64,000 nucleotides of DNA from contig NW_023501052.1 of NCBI RefSeq assembly GCF_014066305.1, positions 558,001 through 622,000 on the forward strand, in the 5' to 3' direction. Position 1 is the stretch's first letter; every line of letters begins with the position of its first letter. This document shows positions 1-12,199 of this stretch, one piece after another. Position numbers and translations under genes: made by a program. This stretch comes from Letharia columbiana. Lineage: Eukaryota; Ascomycota; Lecanoromycetes; Lecanorales; Parmeliaceae. The notes beneath the pieces are model-generated. The model searched no databases and was not told the origin of the DNA. It saw nothing but the letters and a program-made list of their open reading frames with translations.

Positions 1-2
1 GA

Positions 3-143
3 TGGGGGGTGTTTGGGGTGAGGGATGTGGTTGAGAGGGTTTGGAAGAGGTTGGAGAAGATTGGCTTGGTTGTGCAGAGGGGAAGGCATCGAGTGGACAA
101 GGTCAAAGAGCTGGATGGTGGGCACGATGGAGATTTATAATCG
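3..143 (+). CDS. 3' end of an unidentified gene entering from the left edge
   Basis: An open frame runs from the window edge to a TAA at 141-143 and encodes about 46 residues, Lys/Arg/Val-rich with a helical pattern (VVERVWKRLEKIGLVV near its start). There is no ATG inside, so it can only be the C-terminus of a plus-strand gene beginning outside the window, convergent with RIC1 on the other strand. The protein is not recognised. Its reality rests only on the open frame and composition. Confidence 0.3.
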
Positions 144-325
144 ACGGGTCATTTTATGAGGTTATGAGGATGAATCAATGGGTGGAGTTTTATCAAGGCA
201 TTTGTCGTCGTGCACAAGCTTTGCTAAGCATTGCCAAGCGTTGGCGGTAGGGTTGTGAGGGATAATGGTAGCAGAAGGGGCCGAGAGACACCTATCATAG
301 CCAAATCACCAAGCAAACGTCCACG

Positions 326-3300
326 CTATGCTCTCCGTGGTGAAAAGTAATCCTCACTATCTCCATCTTGCCCTGTCACAATTCCTAGGCCCAAGCCCGC
401 TGAGCTTTTGTCCCCATTACTCACAGGACTCGGCCTACCATTGGTCTGCCTCTGGGTCGAATACCGCTTCATGGCCGTATTTGGCCGCGGCGTCTTCAAT
501 TTCACGCTGTCATTCTCAGTGGCCGTTGAATTTAGATCCATCCGCTCTAATGCTGCTCTCAGAGTATCCCCAGTCTCATCCAACGCCATTAAGAACCTGG
601 CGAGTTCCTTGCACAAGTCCCAGTCTCCAGCTTCTTTGGCTTGCTGTAAGAGTCGGACGCACGACTCAGAGCTGGTTTCCATCTCTTCGAAAGTATGCAG
701 CACGAGCAGATATCCACCTGCCGTTTTGAGCATGCCTTTCTGCAACGATGCTTCGAAAAGCTCCTGTGGGGGTGGCAGGTGCGAGAAGAGGGTTCGCCAT
801 GATCGAACTTCTGTTTTCCGGGTGCATTGAACGAGTATATCGAGGTAGTCAGGAAAAGAAGATAAGAATGAGAGAACAGCAGGTAGCTGAGCATGTTCAG
901 GATCTGGTGGTTTATCGACTTCGTCGTCCAGAACAGTATGAAGAAGAATCTCGAGGGCATGTGAAAAGTAAGGGAGCGCCTGATATCGGTGGGCGAGGTT
1001 TGAGGCAGCTGACGTGTCGAAGTGGGCGATGTGGCGCTGGATAATTTGTGGGAGGAACAATTGCGTCCGGATGGAGAAGCGGAAGAAGGCGAATTGCACG
1101 TCGCGCCGTTGCACCAGGTCGGCATCTATGCCTAGTAGGATGCCTTTTTTGAGGACGATGGAAGTAGGGTAGAAATCTGCAGATATGGAGACACTAGGTG
1201 GTAACTCTCTGTCGTTGGATGTAGATGCTGCTTCGATGAGATCCTCGACGTCCATCCAGCACTGTATGTCGTTACCGTCAAAGTACCAGAGCGAGTCCCT
1301 AAGCCCGCGATCTGTGTAGAATGCGTCAAGTGCTCCCTCAGCAGCTGGCGATGGTGGCAGCGAGCGACTGGGCGATTCCAGCAACGGTGTTTGGTCTCTC
1401 ATGAGGTCGAAGTATTCCACGTTATTAGCAATGACACGCATGTCGTACTTCAAGTCGCCGCCAACATTCGTGGAGGACTGCAGTAGCACAAGCTTAGCAT
1501 CAACGAGGAAGATCACGGACGCGTGAGCAACATCTTGCGATGGGTCACCCTCCCCTAGGATTGATCAGTTCCGCACCATGGATTCAAAGATATACGAGAC
1601 TTACGCAATTGGTGGTCGGGAAGGATCCAGCTGACAGCCCTGACTCGCGCAGGTGCTCGTACAATGCCATTCAAGGCAATCTGCCCTACCTGAACAAGGG
1701 TCACAGCCTCGGAAGAGGCGTTGATTACGAAGTGGTAGAGTATGTTTTGATAAGTATATACGAGAAGCGAGTCTGACCCTGTAAGTGCGATGCAAACGAC
1801 CGGTGAAGGAAGCTGTTCGAAGTAGAGAAGAGAGGAGTCGTCTAAACCACGTTCTCGTGAGTATAGACGTAACTATCGCGTTATTAGCTCATGGTCAAGG
1901 CGTAAAGCATTCTCGACTGACCTCGTGATGCTCATCGGTCTCCACAGCAGCAACCAGGATATGTTGATACCAGCACATACCGCCTCGAACCACAAAGGTG
2001 TTTTCAGCCTGCATATCATCGAAAGTTTTCCATCGCCCGCTAGTGACACTGTAATGTGCGAGTCCGCGTCTACCAGCAACCGCCACGTATCTGCCATCGG
2101 AAGAGATCACAGCGGACCGTATCGGGCGTTGGTTCGCTAGATATGTTGAGGGGATCTGCACATGATGCCACAAAGATGCATCGGCTGAGATTGTTGTGAG
2201 CACGGGTAGATCGTATCCTCGGTATACCATGAGCCCTGAGCTGGTCAATAACACTGTGCGAGACACATTGGCTGCACAGAAGCATCCAGTCACGGCACTC
2301 TTTGCCATCTCAAGGAGGAACAATCGGTCATCGTTCTGGCCTGTAAGCAATATTTCTGAGCCAGCGCTGAGCCAGGCTGCTTCATGTACGCCCTGCAGCC
2401 AACCTTCTCCATTGTTTTCGGATATCTTGCGGTCAGCCATGAAGCTGCTTCCTTGGATTTTGCCATAAACACTCCAGATCGCCCAACCTTTCTCGTACCC
2501 AGCAAAGAGACAGTAGCCATCCGGGGAGTAGCTTAGCGTACTGATCTGTCCGGTAGAGACTATAGACGCCGGCTGTTCCAGCTTGTGCGATAGTGGAATG
2601 CTGCCAACATAGTCTCTTGCCGTATAAACGTGTATTTCAGCGTTGCCACAGCCTACAGCTAACAAAGAGAACCTCGCATTTATTGCCGCTCTGGTTGCCA
2701 TGTCCTCCTCTCGTTCTGGCGTATGAAAGCCGTAGCCACGGAAGAGCCTTTTCGGCCCCTCCGACTCTTTCGGCTGCGGAGGCAGTCTTTGTACAGCGTA
2801 GGCATGACCTTCGCTTGTAATCCAGACTGCAAGGCTCATAGCCCTATCATAGACCATATCAGTCACGCACGACTTTTTCTGAATCCAGCTCATCCGGCTC
2901 AGCAGCTCTGTGCTCGTCTGTTTCCCCGCATCATCTGGCGCCCATCGAATACACTGCACAGCCGGCGGTCTCTCCGTAGCCACCACCAACTCATCATCAA
3001 GCGCAAGAACCTTCTTGAGCCCAGCGTCAACCTTGATGACCATGCGAAACCGAATGTTCACCTCCGGAAAACCTCTTCTCTCCTCTTCCACGGCCAAGCG
3101 GTCCGCGTTGCTCTGTCTTCGGCCGTGTCCATTATCGCAAATTTGTTGGTATACTCGAGCGGTCGGATCGGGAATGATTGAGTAAGTAACGAGAAAGCTG
3201 TTGGCTGTCTGTACGACAGCTACTGAAGAGTCTGGTCGGAGAAGAACGCCCACGTTGTGGCCGTAATTGCTGAGGGATTGGATGGAGCGTGTTACGGAGG

Positions 3301-3561
3301 CTAGCACTACTACTGGCTATTGATCAGTCAGAATCAGTCAATACTCCGGCGGAGTCTACATACTGATGTCTGCCAGACGGTCAAGGTGGTCTCTGTAATC
3401 GTGACCAAAACATGCCCATTACGAGCCACTCGCAGACCCAGGATGTTAGTAGCCTTCTCTCTGACAACTTCGCTGTCCTCCTCTTCGTGCTCTGGGGCTG
3501 GAAGTTTCTTTTTCCGTCTAGTCGCTGCATATACTCTGGGTGCACCTAATGGCCAATACAT
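326..3561 (-). CDS. RIC1: RIC1 homologue, subunit of the Ric1-Rgp1 Golgi Rab exchange factor
   Basis: Known role of the family: Ric1 with Rgp1 activates the Ypt6/Rab6 GTPase at the Golgi for endosome-to-Golgi traffic. The start is ATG at 3561 because the protein then begins MYWPLGAPRVYA, the hallmark Ric1 N-terminus. Four exons fit: 3561-3364, 3316-1922, 1872-1605 and 1554-326. The three introns are 47, 49 and 50 bp with GTATGT, GTCAGT and GTAAGT donors. They join to 1029 aa, the usual fungal length. The N-terminal half is WD-like beta-propeller sequence (repeated blocks such as LSYSPDGYCLFAGYEKGWAIW). The C-terminal half carries the Ric1 domain, for example the block ending APARVRAVSWILPDHQL. 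Residues after about 950 are Ser/Pro/Asn-rich and poorly conserved. Its neighbour TMA20 lies upstream on the same strand, 332 bp away. I see nothing broken. Confidence 0.93.
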
Positions 3562-3893
3562 CGCTTGAGTCAAGGAAAGTTGAGGAGCTCGAGTCGGGAA
3601 ACATCGAGTGCTATCCCTGTCGGCCGTAACCCTAACTTTGCAGACGCTAAATGTTGCAATGTGTTCAAGGCATAGATCTCTGATATCTTTTCTTTGTACT
3701 TCTAACATGGGTATCTACAGTACTTGGAAGTTCTCCAATTGCACTTCTTCACTCTGACAGCCCCTCCCCAGGCCAAGCCTTAAGCATCCTCAAGAGCGGC
3801 CTCAGAACTCATGGACATTCCCACGAGATGACCATTATCTCTCCCACTCACGGCTCATCGTGCATCATAACAGCATGCCTAGCCATGATTTCG
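3562..3893. other. Intergenic region, RIC1 promoter side
   Basis: 332 bp between the RIC1 start and the TMA20 stop, both on the minus strand. It should hold the RIC1 promoter/5'UTR and the TMA20 terminator. No convincing coding sequence or RNA gene is visible. Confidence 0.6.
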
Positions 3894-4569
3894 TCAATCA
3901 ATGCTAATCTTCCACAACCCATCCCCCAAAAAGTGTCCGGTATCCATGACAACCCCCTTCTTCTTGTCCCTTATCTCCTCCGTCCCCATTCTCAACTGCC
4001 CCACTAAACACGCCTCCTCTTTCCCCTCTGCCTCTATGACTGCCACATCCCCGTCCTTCAACTCTCTCTCCTTATCAGGTAATTTCCCTCCAGTACTCGT
4101 CAGTCCGGGCGCCATGAGTGTTGCGCCTGATAATACGAAACGAATTGCCCCTCTGTCGATGCCTATGCGGTTAAAACATTGAGGAAATTGGTGCACGACT
4201 CGAAGGTGGGGGATCAAGGGGTCGTCCATGTGTTGCCAGAAGAGGGGCGTGGAGTCGAGGGCGTAAAGGGAGACTCTATCAGGCCTGCAATGAAAACCCC
4301 ATGGTCAGCAGTCGCAACGCATGAAAAGGTCTTGTCGTACGGACTTGGGGGCCTTTACAGCTTTAGTAGATCTAGCTGTGACTTTTTGGGTATTATCTCG
4401 TCGATATGAGGCGCGAGAAGAGGGTATGTTTCGCAGACTTTGGTTCTGATGGCACGCTGGACGGAGGATTTGACTTTGGACTTTGCGCCAGCGGAGATGC
4501 TGGTATGTAATGTTAGCTAAGATATGCTCATCCTTTGAAGGAATCTTGGACTTGCTCTTTCTTGAACAT
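3894..4569 (-). CDS. TMA20: TMA20 / MCT-1-like PUA-domain translation factor
   Basis: Known role: Tma20 pairs with Tma22 (MCTS1-DENR in animals) to recycle 40S subunits and help re-initiation. Three exons fit: 4569-4556 (MFKK plus two bases), 4499-4359 and 4284-3894, joining to 181 aa, the same length as yeast Tma20. Exon 2 begins DISAGAKSKVKSSVQRAIR and exon 3 reads PDRVSLYALDSTPLFWQHM, both family signatures. The PUA domain fills the last ~90 residues (DRGAIRFVLSGATLMAPGLTS and the terminal HFLGDGLW). Intron 1 (4500-4555) has a GC rather than GT donor (GCAAGT) with a normal CAG acceptor. It must be spliced this way to give MFKKDISAG. Intron 2 is 4285-4358, GTAAAG..TTGCAG. Confidence 0.94.
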
Positions 4570-5035
4570 GCTGAAATGAGTTTGTGTGATGGTAGTTAAC
4601 AGACGACTTTTGGCAGTCCTATGCGGTTTTGGTGGGATGCCTTTGGTGGGGGGGCAACATACCCGGAGATTGCCCATAAGCTCCGTGGTTGGCTCAGCCA
4701 AGCCTAGAGGTTCTGTCTTGCCCAATAGACCGGAAAATATCAACGATTTGTGGACTGAGTTGTACTATAGCGTTATCGGCACACGATAGAGGTAACGGAG
4801 TCACATATAATGGACGAAGGTGATCAGCTACAGTCTTTTTCATGTTCATGAGCTCAAGTGAATATGCCACAGAAGGTAGCTATTGTACAGTGTAAGAAAT
4901 GGGGAGGTGAATGATCTCCGTCGGTAAAAGTCACGCCAGGCAGGGGTATATCCTCATGAAAATGCCAGACATCAATTCATCGCAATCGTGATCGAGCCTC
5001 ATTGTGATACATCAAGTCCATCAAGTGCTTCGGTC
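4570..5035. other. Intergenic region, TMA20 promoter side
   Basis: 466 bp between the TMA20 start and the stop of the zinc-finger gene, both minus-strand. No gene, tRNA or repeat is recognisable. Confidence 0.6.
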
Positions 5036-7179
5036 CTAAACAACCTCACCGTGTACGCGCTTACGTCCTGCAGTTGCCTTCTCGTGTAAACGCATGTGAC
5101 GATCCCTCGAGTCGGCTCGGCAGAACTGCTTCCCGCAGGTTGGGCAAGAATATAGAGGAGGCTCGTGGGCTGCATCGCCTGTCAATATGGCGGCTGCGGT
5201 GAGAAAAAGGACGGCACTTACATTTGCGGTGCTTCGTCATGTTGGACGAGTCCGAGCAGGTGTAAGAACACTTTCCACACTCCAGAGGTTTCTCCCCGGT
5301 GTGAATACGATTATGAGTTGCTGCAGGCATTGATCAGTAGGGTAGCAGTTCAGAGGCATACTTGAGCTTACCCAGTCCATCTCGGCTAGCAAAGGCCATC
5401 TCACACACATCGCACTTGTGAGGTTTCTCCTTCGTATGGGTGCGTTCGTGATCAGCAAGTTTGGTGTTATCCCGGAATCTCTTCCCACAATGCCGGCAAG
5501 AGAACGAGTAGTCTGTGAAGTATGAGCTATTTCGAAGATTCTCAAATGATGGAAGTCGACTTACACCCTGTGTGAGAGTGGATGTGCTTCTTCAGCTTAT
5601 CTCTAGTTCCGCGTGTTTCGCCCTTCCGTGCGCACCCCATCCATTTACAAACCCAATGAGAGGCGGGCCTGCGCCTGCGATCGTCAGACAAAGGATAGTG
5701 GAATGATTCGACGTGAGCTTGTAGTTCATTCGGATTTTCGAAACGAGCTCCACAGAGTGATTCGGTTGCATCATCTGTGATCCACATGCACTCATGATTT
5801 CCTTGGGTTGGAGGATGGTCCAGAACCAGCTGGGTGGAATGTTTCGAAAGAAGAGCCGTAGACGTCTGCATCAAGGGAGGATCGACCAAAGGATGGTGAG
5901 GCTCGTACGGACTGGTGGCGTATGAAGAAGGTGGCAGGGGTGAATAGGACAACAACGGAGTGGACTGCTGTGTGGACTGCGGGACGGATTGCTGTTGCCG
6001 ATTCCATAGTACCGCATAGTGTACTTGGCAGGCCTGGGCGGACTTGTCTGGGAAATACTGCGAAGCTATTTGCTTGAAAGTAAGGTTTTGAGCACGTACG
6101 CGCATAAGCAGATCGTCGTTCTCTTGTGACCAGTAGAGGGGGTGCTTGGATGGTAGGGAAGTACGACGGTCCGATGGGCCCATTTCCAGGTTCGACGAAG
6201 AGAAAGCCGGTTGGATGTGGAGATGGAGATGCTCCCTGTTAACATGACTCTGCAGTTCAGCAGAGTTTGTGGTGATTGTGCCGCATCCTCCCCAACGGCA
6301 ATCAATGCTCTCCATCTGAGTATGCGCGACTTCCATGTGCGTCTCCAGTTGCTCAGCATCCGAGAACATCTCCATACAGCCATCCCATAGGCAAACATAG
6401 GAATCAGGGACGTGCTGTTCGGGATGGTGGCTGTTCCATAGATGGGTTGTAAGCTCTTGCGCGTCTATTTGCTCGTCACAGTCAGACCACCCGCACGCGA
6501 GGCTCGTCTCAGGCTGGATGTGGTCGTGGAAGACATGTTGGCTGAGAGCATCCTTGGTTGGCGCTGTGATGTCGCACTCTTGATCGGGAAGCAGCCAATG
6601 GCACTGCATTGGGTCGTGATTGGTGTTGTCGAAGCCCGGTAGATTGTCATAGGCTGGGAATATCGCGCCACTGCTGGCAAATTGATGCTGAGACGAAGAA
6701 GCATATTGATTCTCTGCGCTAAAGTCGATGGACTCACGTCGAGTTGTCGGTACGGATTCATGGTCCAAGCACGCTGGTTCTCTGCAACACTCTTCGCTTG
6801 TGCATTGATCTGAATTGTTGCACTGCGACAACGAACACGTCCCAGAGCCAACTACCGAGGGATTGCATCCAGATTCACAGTTGGTAACGGAGCAAGTACC
6901 CTCACAGGGGGTCTGAAAATCGCTCAGCAAGCCCGGGGTTGGTGGAGGAGGCATGTCTCTAGCAGGTGCCTTTCCTTTGGTGAAGTCGACAACATTTGGC
7001 ACTGTAGGATGAGAGAATCCGCTTGCCTCGGCAGGAAAATCCATGATGGTGGGGGCAGGCTGTGGATCGTAGTTTTGCAGGATTGACTGAATCGACCGCG
7101 CGTAGCTCAAGGGAGGGCCATGTAACCGCTCGAAGTGTGGGTCTGGTGCGGGTCGCTTGGGACGCTGATTGGGATCCAT
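5036..7179 (-). CDS. C2H2 zinc-finger protein with a central SANT/Myb-like domain
   Basis: Probably a nuclear DNA-binding regulator. Four exons fit: 7179-5565, 5512-5372, 5320-5222 and 5178-5036, with introns of 52, 51 and 43 bp. They give 665 aa. Order of domains: a Cys-rich stretch (~aa 92-140, CEGTCSVTNCESGCNPS); four C2H2 fingers with GLI/ZIC-type long spacing (~aa 190-320, for example WDGCMEMF..H..H); a SANT/Myb-like helix set (~aa 347-395, WSQENDDLLMRVRAQNLTF..); then six fingers at the C-terminus, the last four classical (for example SCRHCGKRFRDNTKLADHE, with TGEKP-type linkers). The start ATG gives MDPNQRPKRPAPDP. All late introns fall between or within fingers and restore Cys/His pairs, which supports the model. 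The exact target is unknown. It is divergent from the small myristoylated-protein gene. Confidence 0.85.
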
Positions 7180-7719
7180 GATAATCGCGCCAGAGCGAAA
7201 ATGCGTGCCTTGCGAGTAGAAGTGCTGTTGCTGTCAGTGAGACTCAAAGGTTGACATCGTGAAAAATTTGTTGTGGGAGCTAGATACCTTAGCTCCATTG
7301 CCATCGAGCCGAGGCTAGCGCCCTCCATGACAGCAAAACTCCAATGCGAACCACTTCTTGCAGCTCCAAAAGACACCACTTTTATGTATATATTTTTTGA
7401 AGAAGAAGAAAAATAAGTAGTCAGGCATGGTGATATTACGTTCAATGAGCTACGCGGCCCGTGCCGAGTAGCGCAATTCGGGAAACCTTCCATTCAAAGA
7501 ACAGAGGGGAGATCGAGGGAGTTGTCTGTTGCCGGCCGGTGGACTCTCGAAACATCTACATTGCTTCACACTAACGGACATATACTGCTAATCTAACACA
7601 AGTTCTATGGCTATATGCCCCTCTAAATGCAAACTATCCACAACAAAGCCCAAGCCCGAGCATGATCCTTTTGCCGGCACATACATCTAGAATCCAGTCG
7701 TCCTTTGCCTCGGAAAACA
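7180..7719. promoter_or_regulatory. Divergent promoter between the zinc-finger gene and the small MGNLCGK gene
   Basis: 540 bp separating two outward-facing starts. It contains AT-rich and CT-rich tracts and a 128-codon minus-strand open frame (7107-7493) that overlaps the zinc-finger start in another frame. I treat that frame as untranslated leader because it resembles nothing and has biased composition. Confidence 0.5.
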
Positions 7720-8155
7720 ATGGGCAACCTATGTGGTAAAGCCTCCAAAGAAAACGACCCCTTCTCCCAACCAGGCCGTACAGTCGGTTCCGCCCCTCCT
7801 CCACAATCAAACCCTCGGGCCTCGGTGCCCAAGATAGGTAGCCAGGGTCAGAAATTAGGCGGCTCATCTGGTGGAGAGAGCAGCGATGCTAAAAGCGCGG
7901 CAGCGAGGGCAGCAGAGGTATGTACACTCTTCTCTTTGGAACCCTTTTAGCCGGAAAATAGAAACACTGGATGTTATGCTGACTAGGATCAAACGATAGG
8001 AGCGTGCGAAGGCGAATCAGCCGAAGGGCAAGCTAGGCAGGGATTTAGCGAAGGAGAGGGCGCAGACAAGGACTGGGACACTGGAGAATGTTAGCCAGGA
8101 TGAGAGGAGGAGGAGAGAGGCGGATCAGACCAGTCAGGCCACCAATTACAATTGA
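7720..8155 (+). CDS. Small predicted N-myristoylated fungal protein
   Basis: The ATG at 7720 begins MGNLCGKASKENDPFSQPGR: Gly2 with a small polar context is an N-myristoylation signal, and Cys5 is a likely palmitoylation site, so the protein is probably membrane-tethered. Exon 1 runs 7720-7917 (66 codons), the intron is 7918-7999 (GTATGT, CTGAC branch, GATAG acceptor), and exon 2 is 8000-8155, for 117 aa. The C-terminal half is highly charged (ERAKANQPKGKLGRDLAKER) and probably helical. It resembles small conserved hypothetical proteins of ascomycetes; no enzymatic motif is visible. Function unknown. Confidence 0.75.
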
Positions 8156-8378
8156 TGGGTGCAAGTGTGGGTCTACGATATGAGGAAATGATTCACGATG
8201 CCTGACGATACAATTTTACATACGGCTTGGATGAGATTTGGACAGAGCATCGACGTTAGCGAATGATTTGTGGAGGCTGTGATATTAAGGAGTATGCAGA
8301 GTATGATTGTTTGAATACCGTCAGATATATTAGCAGCTTGTGTTCAGAACATCATGCATATAACAACTATAGCATTGT

Positions 8379-11300
8379 CTAAACAACATTATAACGACCA
8401 CTAGCAGGAGCCCTTGCATCGCTGTCAGCAGCAGCAATAGTACCCTCCTTGAGTAGCCGCATGAGCTCTCTCATAGCATTGGTGACCACCACTTCCGTAT
8501 CTCCCTCCACCAAAATATACAGCTTTGGATTTTCGCCCGCTTGAGGTTCTTTACCTGCGGCATAGAAGCTTCCCTTTGTGGTGATAGATGTACCTGTGGC
8601 TTCCAGAATCTTGGCGACGTTCGTGCGGTTGGTGACGGCCCAACGAGCTTTTTCTTTTCGAGTGTCAGAAAGGACCATACGAAAAAAGCAGGAGAGTAAG
8701 ACTTACGGGGAAAATCATTAATCTCCAACGTTGCATGAAACGCGCCAGCATCAGGGCCCTTGTTGTCAATAGGCACCCCAGTACGCATCTCGCGGTTCTT
8801 GCTGAGACGATCATGTATACCAGCGACCGCACGACTGACTTTGTCAAGAGGGTTCTTCGAGCCATCCGCCGGTGCTTCTGTCCTATGGACCGTGATCTTG
8901 CCGTCGAGATCGATGCCTTTGGGAACACCAAGAAGGGTAGGGGGTGGAGCGGTAGCCGACTGGACGCTTGAAGCAGCTTTGGCGATAATATCGTCGCCCT
9001 TATCGTCCTTGTCTTTGTCCTCCTTTTCGTCTTCGTCAGGTTCGTCGCCAGTCTTGTGTGTCTTTCGCTCTCGAGCACGAGCCGCGTCACGTTCTTGGTC
9101 CAGACGCTCGAGGCCTTTACCACCAAAGCCTGAGCCATTGACTTTTTCTTTGCCAGACTTGACTTTGTCAATGAATGCATCCACAAGCTTTTGGAGCTCT
9201 TCAGGCACTTCTTGGCCACTCTGTCTCAAGGCTTTGGCAATATCTAGCGAATACCGCTCCTGGTCCGGCGTGACAAAGGTCACAGCGGTGCCAGTGTTAC
9301 CAGCACGACCAGTTCTCCCAGCACGATGAACGTAGTCCTCGAGATGGTTAGGTGCATCGTAGTTGACCACGAGTTTCAGCTGTTTGACATCTAAGCCACG
9401 AGCAGCAACAGAGGTAGCAGTCATGACGGGGATGACTCCAGATTTGAAGTCCTCGATTGTAGAGTCACGATCAATTTGGTCTTTGCCGCCGTGGATTGAC
9501 ATACAAGGGTAGCCTTTGCGCATCAGATCTTTCAATAAACCATCGGCCGATTCTTGTCTGTCCACAAAGATCAAGGCTCGGTCATCCTCATTCTTCTCTT
9601 CTTCATACAATTTGCCAAGGAGCTCCAGAAGACGGACAAATTTCGTCTCCTCGGTTCGCACCTCGACGACCTGGGTGATCTCTGGAGCAACGACGCTTCT
9701 CCCTCCCACGACGATCTCCACGGGCTTCGATAGCGTCTTGCGGGCCAAGGACTCCATCTGGCGGGGGAACGTGGCTGAGAACAGTACCGTCTGGCGATCC
9801 GGTCGAATATTGGCCAAGATCTTCATGACTTGCGGTTCAAAGCCCATGTCGAACATCCTGTCAGCTTCGTCCAGCACAACGTACGTGACTCGGCGAAGGT
9901 TCGTCACTCTACCCGAATTGGCAGCCAATAGATCAATCATGCGTCCAGGAGTGCATACAATGATCTCCGCGCCACGCTTCAGATCTGCAATCTGGTCTTT
10001 GATCGGAGCGCCCCCGTACGCACAAACCGCTCTGAGGTTTAAAGCCTTGAGGAAAGGCTTACACTCTTTGTGGATTTGAGTCGCCAACTCCCGGGTGGGC
10101 GTCATGACCAGGCCGACAGGACCGTCCAGGCTGTCGAGAGGTCGCTGATCTTTGATATGTCGAAACATTGGCAACAAAAAGGCTATGGTTTTACCAGACC
10201 CAGTCTTGGCAACCCCAATAACGTCTCTCCCAGACATGATTGAGGGAATCGCTTGCGTTTGGATGGACGACGGCTTTTCGTACCCGAGCCTTTGGATTAC
10301 CTCGAGTGACTGCACACCAAGACCGCATTGAGACCACTTTTGCACGGGCTTCGGAGCATCTATACCCCTGATCTTTATCCCATCAAGTTCTAGTCTCAGA
10401 TCAGCGACTTCCTCCTCCGTCATCTCCGCCAGCTCCGATGGTTCATGGTAGAAGCTCTTTCGGAAAGGTTGATACGTCACCTTGGCGTGATTAACGGTCG
10501 GTAGATCCTTCTTCTTTTTCTTGGTCGCCATGGCTAGAATGTCATCTGTGTCTGCGGTTACCGTGTTCAGATCGACGTCGTCATCTCCAAACATGGCCTC
10601 GGGCCGCTGGACCTTGCTCTTCGTGATTTTGAAACCGTTGCTAATTTTTGGTGCTTTCATTGGGTCTCCCAAACCGGTCATGAAAGCATCCAGAGGATCG
10701 GCTTCCTCCTCTTCCTCTATTGCCTCGTCCGGCGTTGTATCGTTTGGAGCTTCTGTCATTAGCGCATCGCCGTTGGTCTCTGCTTGTTCTGGAACAGCTG
10801 CAGCAGGATCTTCACCAGCTTGATAAGCTAAATTTTGGATTTGGAGGCGCTCTTCCCGCTTCTCCGCCGCAGCTCTTGCAGCAGCGGCTGCTTCTTCTTC
10901 CGTACCAGCGTCTTGCATGCCTTGGTCATCGTCAGAATCGTCTTCTTTATCACCGTTAGCCATAGCAGTATCGTCGTCCATAGCAATGTCCTCGGGTGGA
11001 GGGGTCGGCAGCTTCTCTAGTTTCTTCCGCCCTCCTTCCTCCTCACCAAAATTAAGACCGGGTTTGGCTGCTGGTTTCTCAGGTTCGGTCGTTGCTTTAC
11101 TCGCAAGCCCGAAGCCACTGACATTGCCACGAGCCTTTAACATAGCTGCGGGAGCGGCTGCGTATTCATTAGAAGAGGTTCGAGGCGGTGATTCAAACTT
11201 GCGAGGGACGTACCTGATGAGCCATTTGCTAGTGCTACTGTTTTGTCAGCCTTCAAACCAATCGCGGTGGGTTTTATGGTGGCGGACGCTTTGGCATTTT

Positions 11301-12199
11301 CCGGCAAGGCAATGTCCGTTCCGAGCTTGCTTGCGCTGGATGATGCAGATGCCTTCTTCTTGGACAGAGCTTTTGGATCGAACTTGCCGGCGTAAGGGAC
11401 AGGGGAAGCATCTCCGTTGGTGGCGGCAGGCGTCGAAGGAGAGACAGGCGAAGCTGCGGCTGGCGACACTTGTGCTCTCTTGTCAATCTCGGCAAGGAGG
11501 TTTCGGGTACCGCCTGAGGATTCTAATTCTTTCTGTTTGCGATCTTTTTCGGCGGCTTGTTTTTGCTTCCAAGCTTCCAACTTTGCAAGGCGCTCGGCTT
11601 TCTTCTCCTCGTCGGTCTGTGTAGGAGTCGGTGCTATCTGTGCGTCATGTTCAGCGATGCGCCTGCATGGAAAAATTGGAGGGCGAGCTCACCTCTTTCC
11701 CACCTGCCGACTTCTGATTTCTATCTCTACTGTCGTCTCTTCTCCCTTTACGCCTAGAGTCAGCAGATCCTTCTCTCCGCCTTCGAGCTCGGTCGCGAGA
11801 ATCATCCCTGTACGCCCGAGGATCCCTCTCACGACTCCTCCTTCTGTAGTCCTTTACGGTATCTCGATCCCGAGATTTCCGTCGGTCTCGAGATTTATCC
11901 CTACGGCTCGAGCGGTACCCATCGTCGTCCCTATGCCTGTCCCTCGATCGATCTCTGTGATGACGAGAGTCCCGATCCCGATACCGCTTCTGTGACAAGC
12001 AGAGGTCAGACGTGGTATAGGAGTATGTCGTGTAACCTACCTCAGGGCTCCTTGTTCGACTTCTATGTCGATGTCCCCGCCCATCCTCCCGTCGACTTCT
12101 CTCATAACGATCTCCATCTCGGTGATGCCTCTTCGACGCAGACGCAGAGTAGGAGCTGCCTACAGGCGATGGTGAGCGAGTATCCCCGTGGCGAGCCAT
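8379..12199 (-). CDS. PRP5: PRP5 homologue, spliceosomal DEAD-box RNA helicase
   Basis: Known role: Prp5 bridges U1 and U2 snRNPs and proofreads branch-site pairing during prespliceosome assembly. Five exons fit: 12199-12041, 11989-11693, 11637-11214, 11157-8707 and 8653-8379, giving 1201 aa. The N-terminus is RS/RD-rich (aa 1-150); exon 3 carries the helical Prp5 stretch [19 protein letters not shown]. The helicase core shows Q motif, AKTGSGKT (~aa 615), [22 protein letters not shown] (~aa 722), [19 protein letters not shown] and [10 protein letters not shown] (~aa 909). The last exon restores [19 protein letters not shown], a Prp5 C-terminal signature, across a 53-bp intron. The acceptor of the third intron is ambiguous (ACGCAG at 11158, or CCGCAG about 12 bp further into the exon). 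Intron 1 is 51 bp, a multiple of three and stop-free. It is divergent from the HMG-box gene. Confidence 0.94.

Noticed and set aside
7107..7493. 128-codon minus-strand ORF upstream of the zinc-finger gene
   Set aside because: It overlaps the zinc-finger start in another frame and lacks any recognisable pattern; better read as 5'UTR.
8735..9329. Long Ser/Pro/Arg-rich plus-strand frames opposite PRP5
   Set aside because: They lie antisense to the conserved helicase exon, with composition mirroring it.
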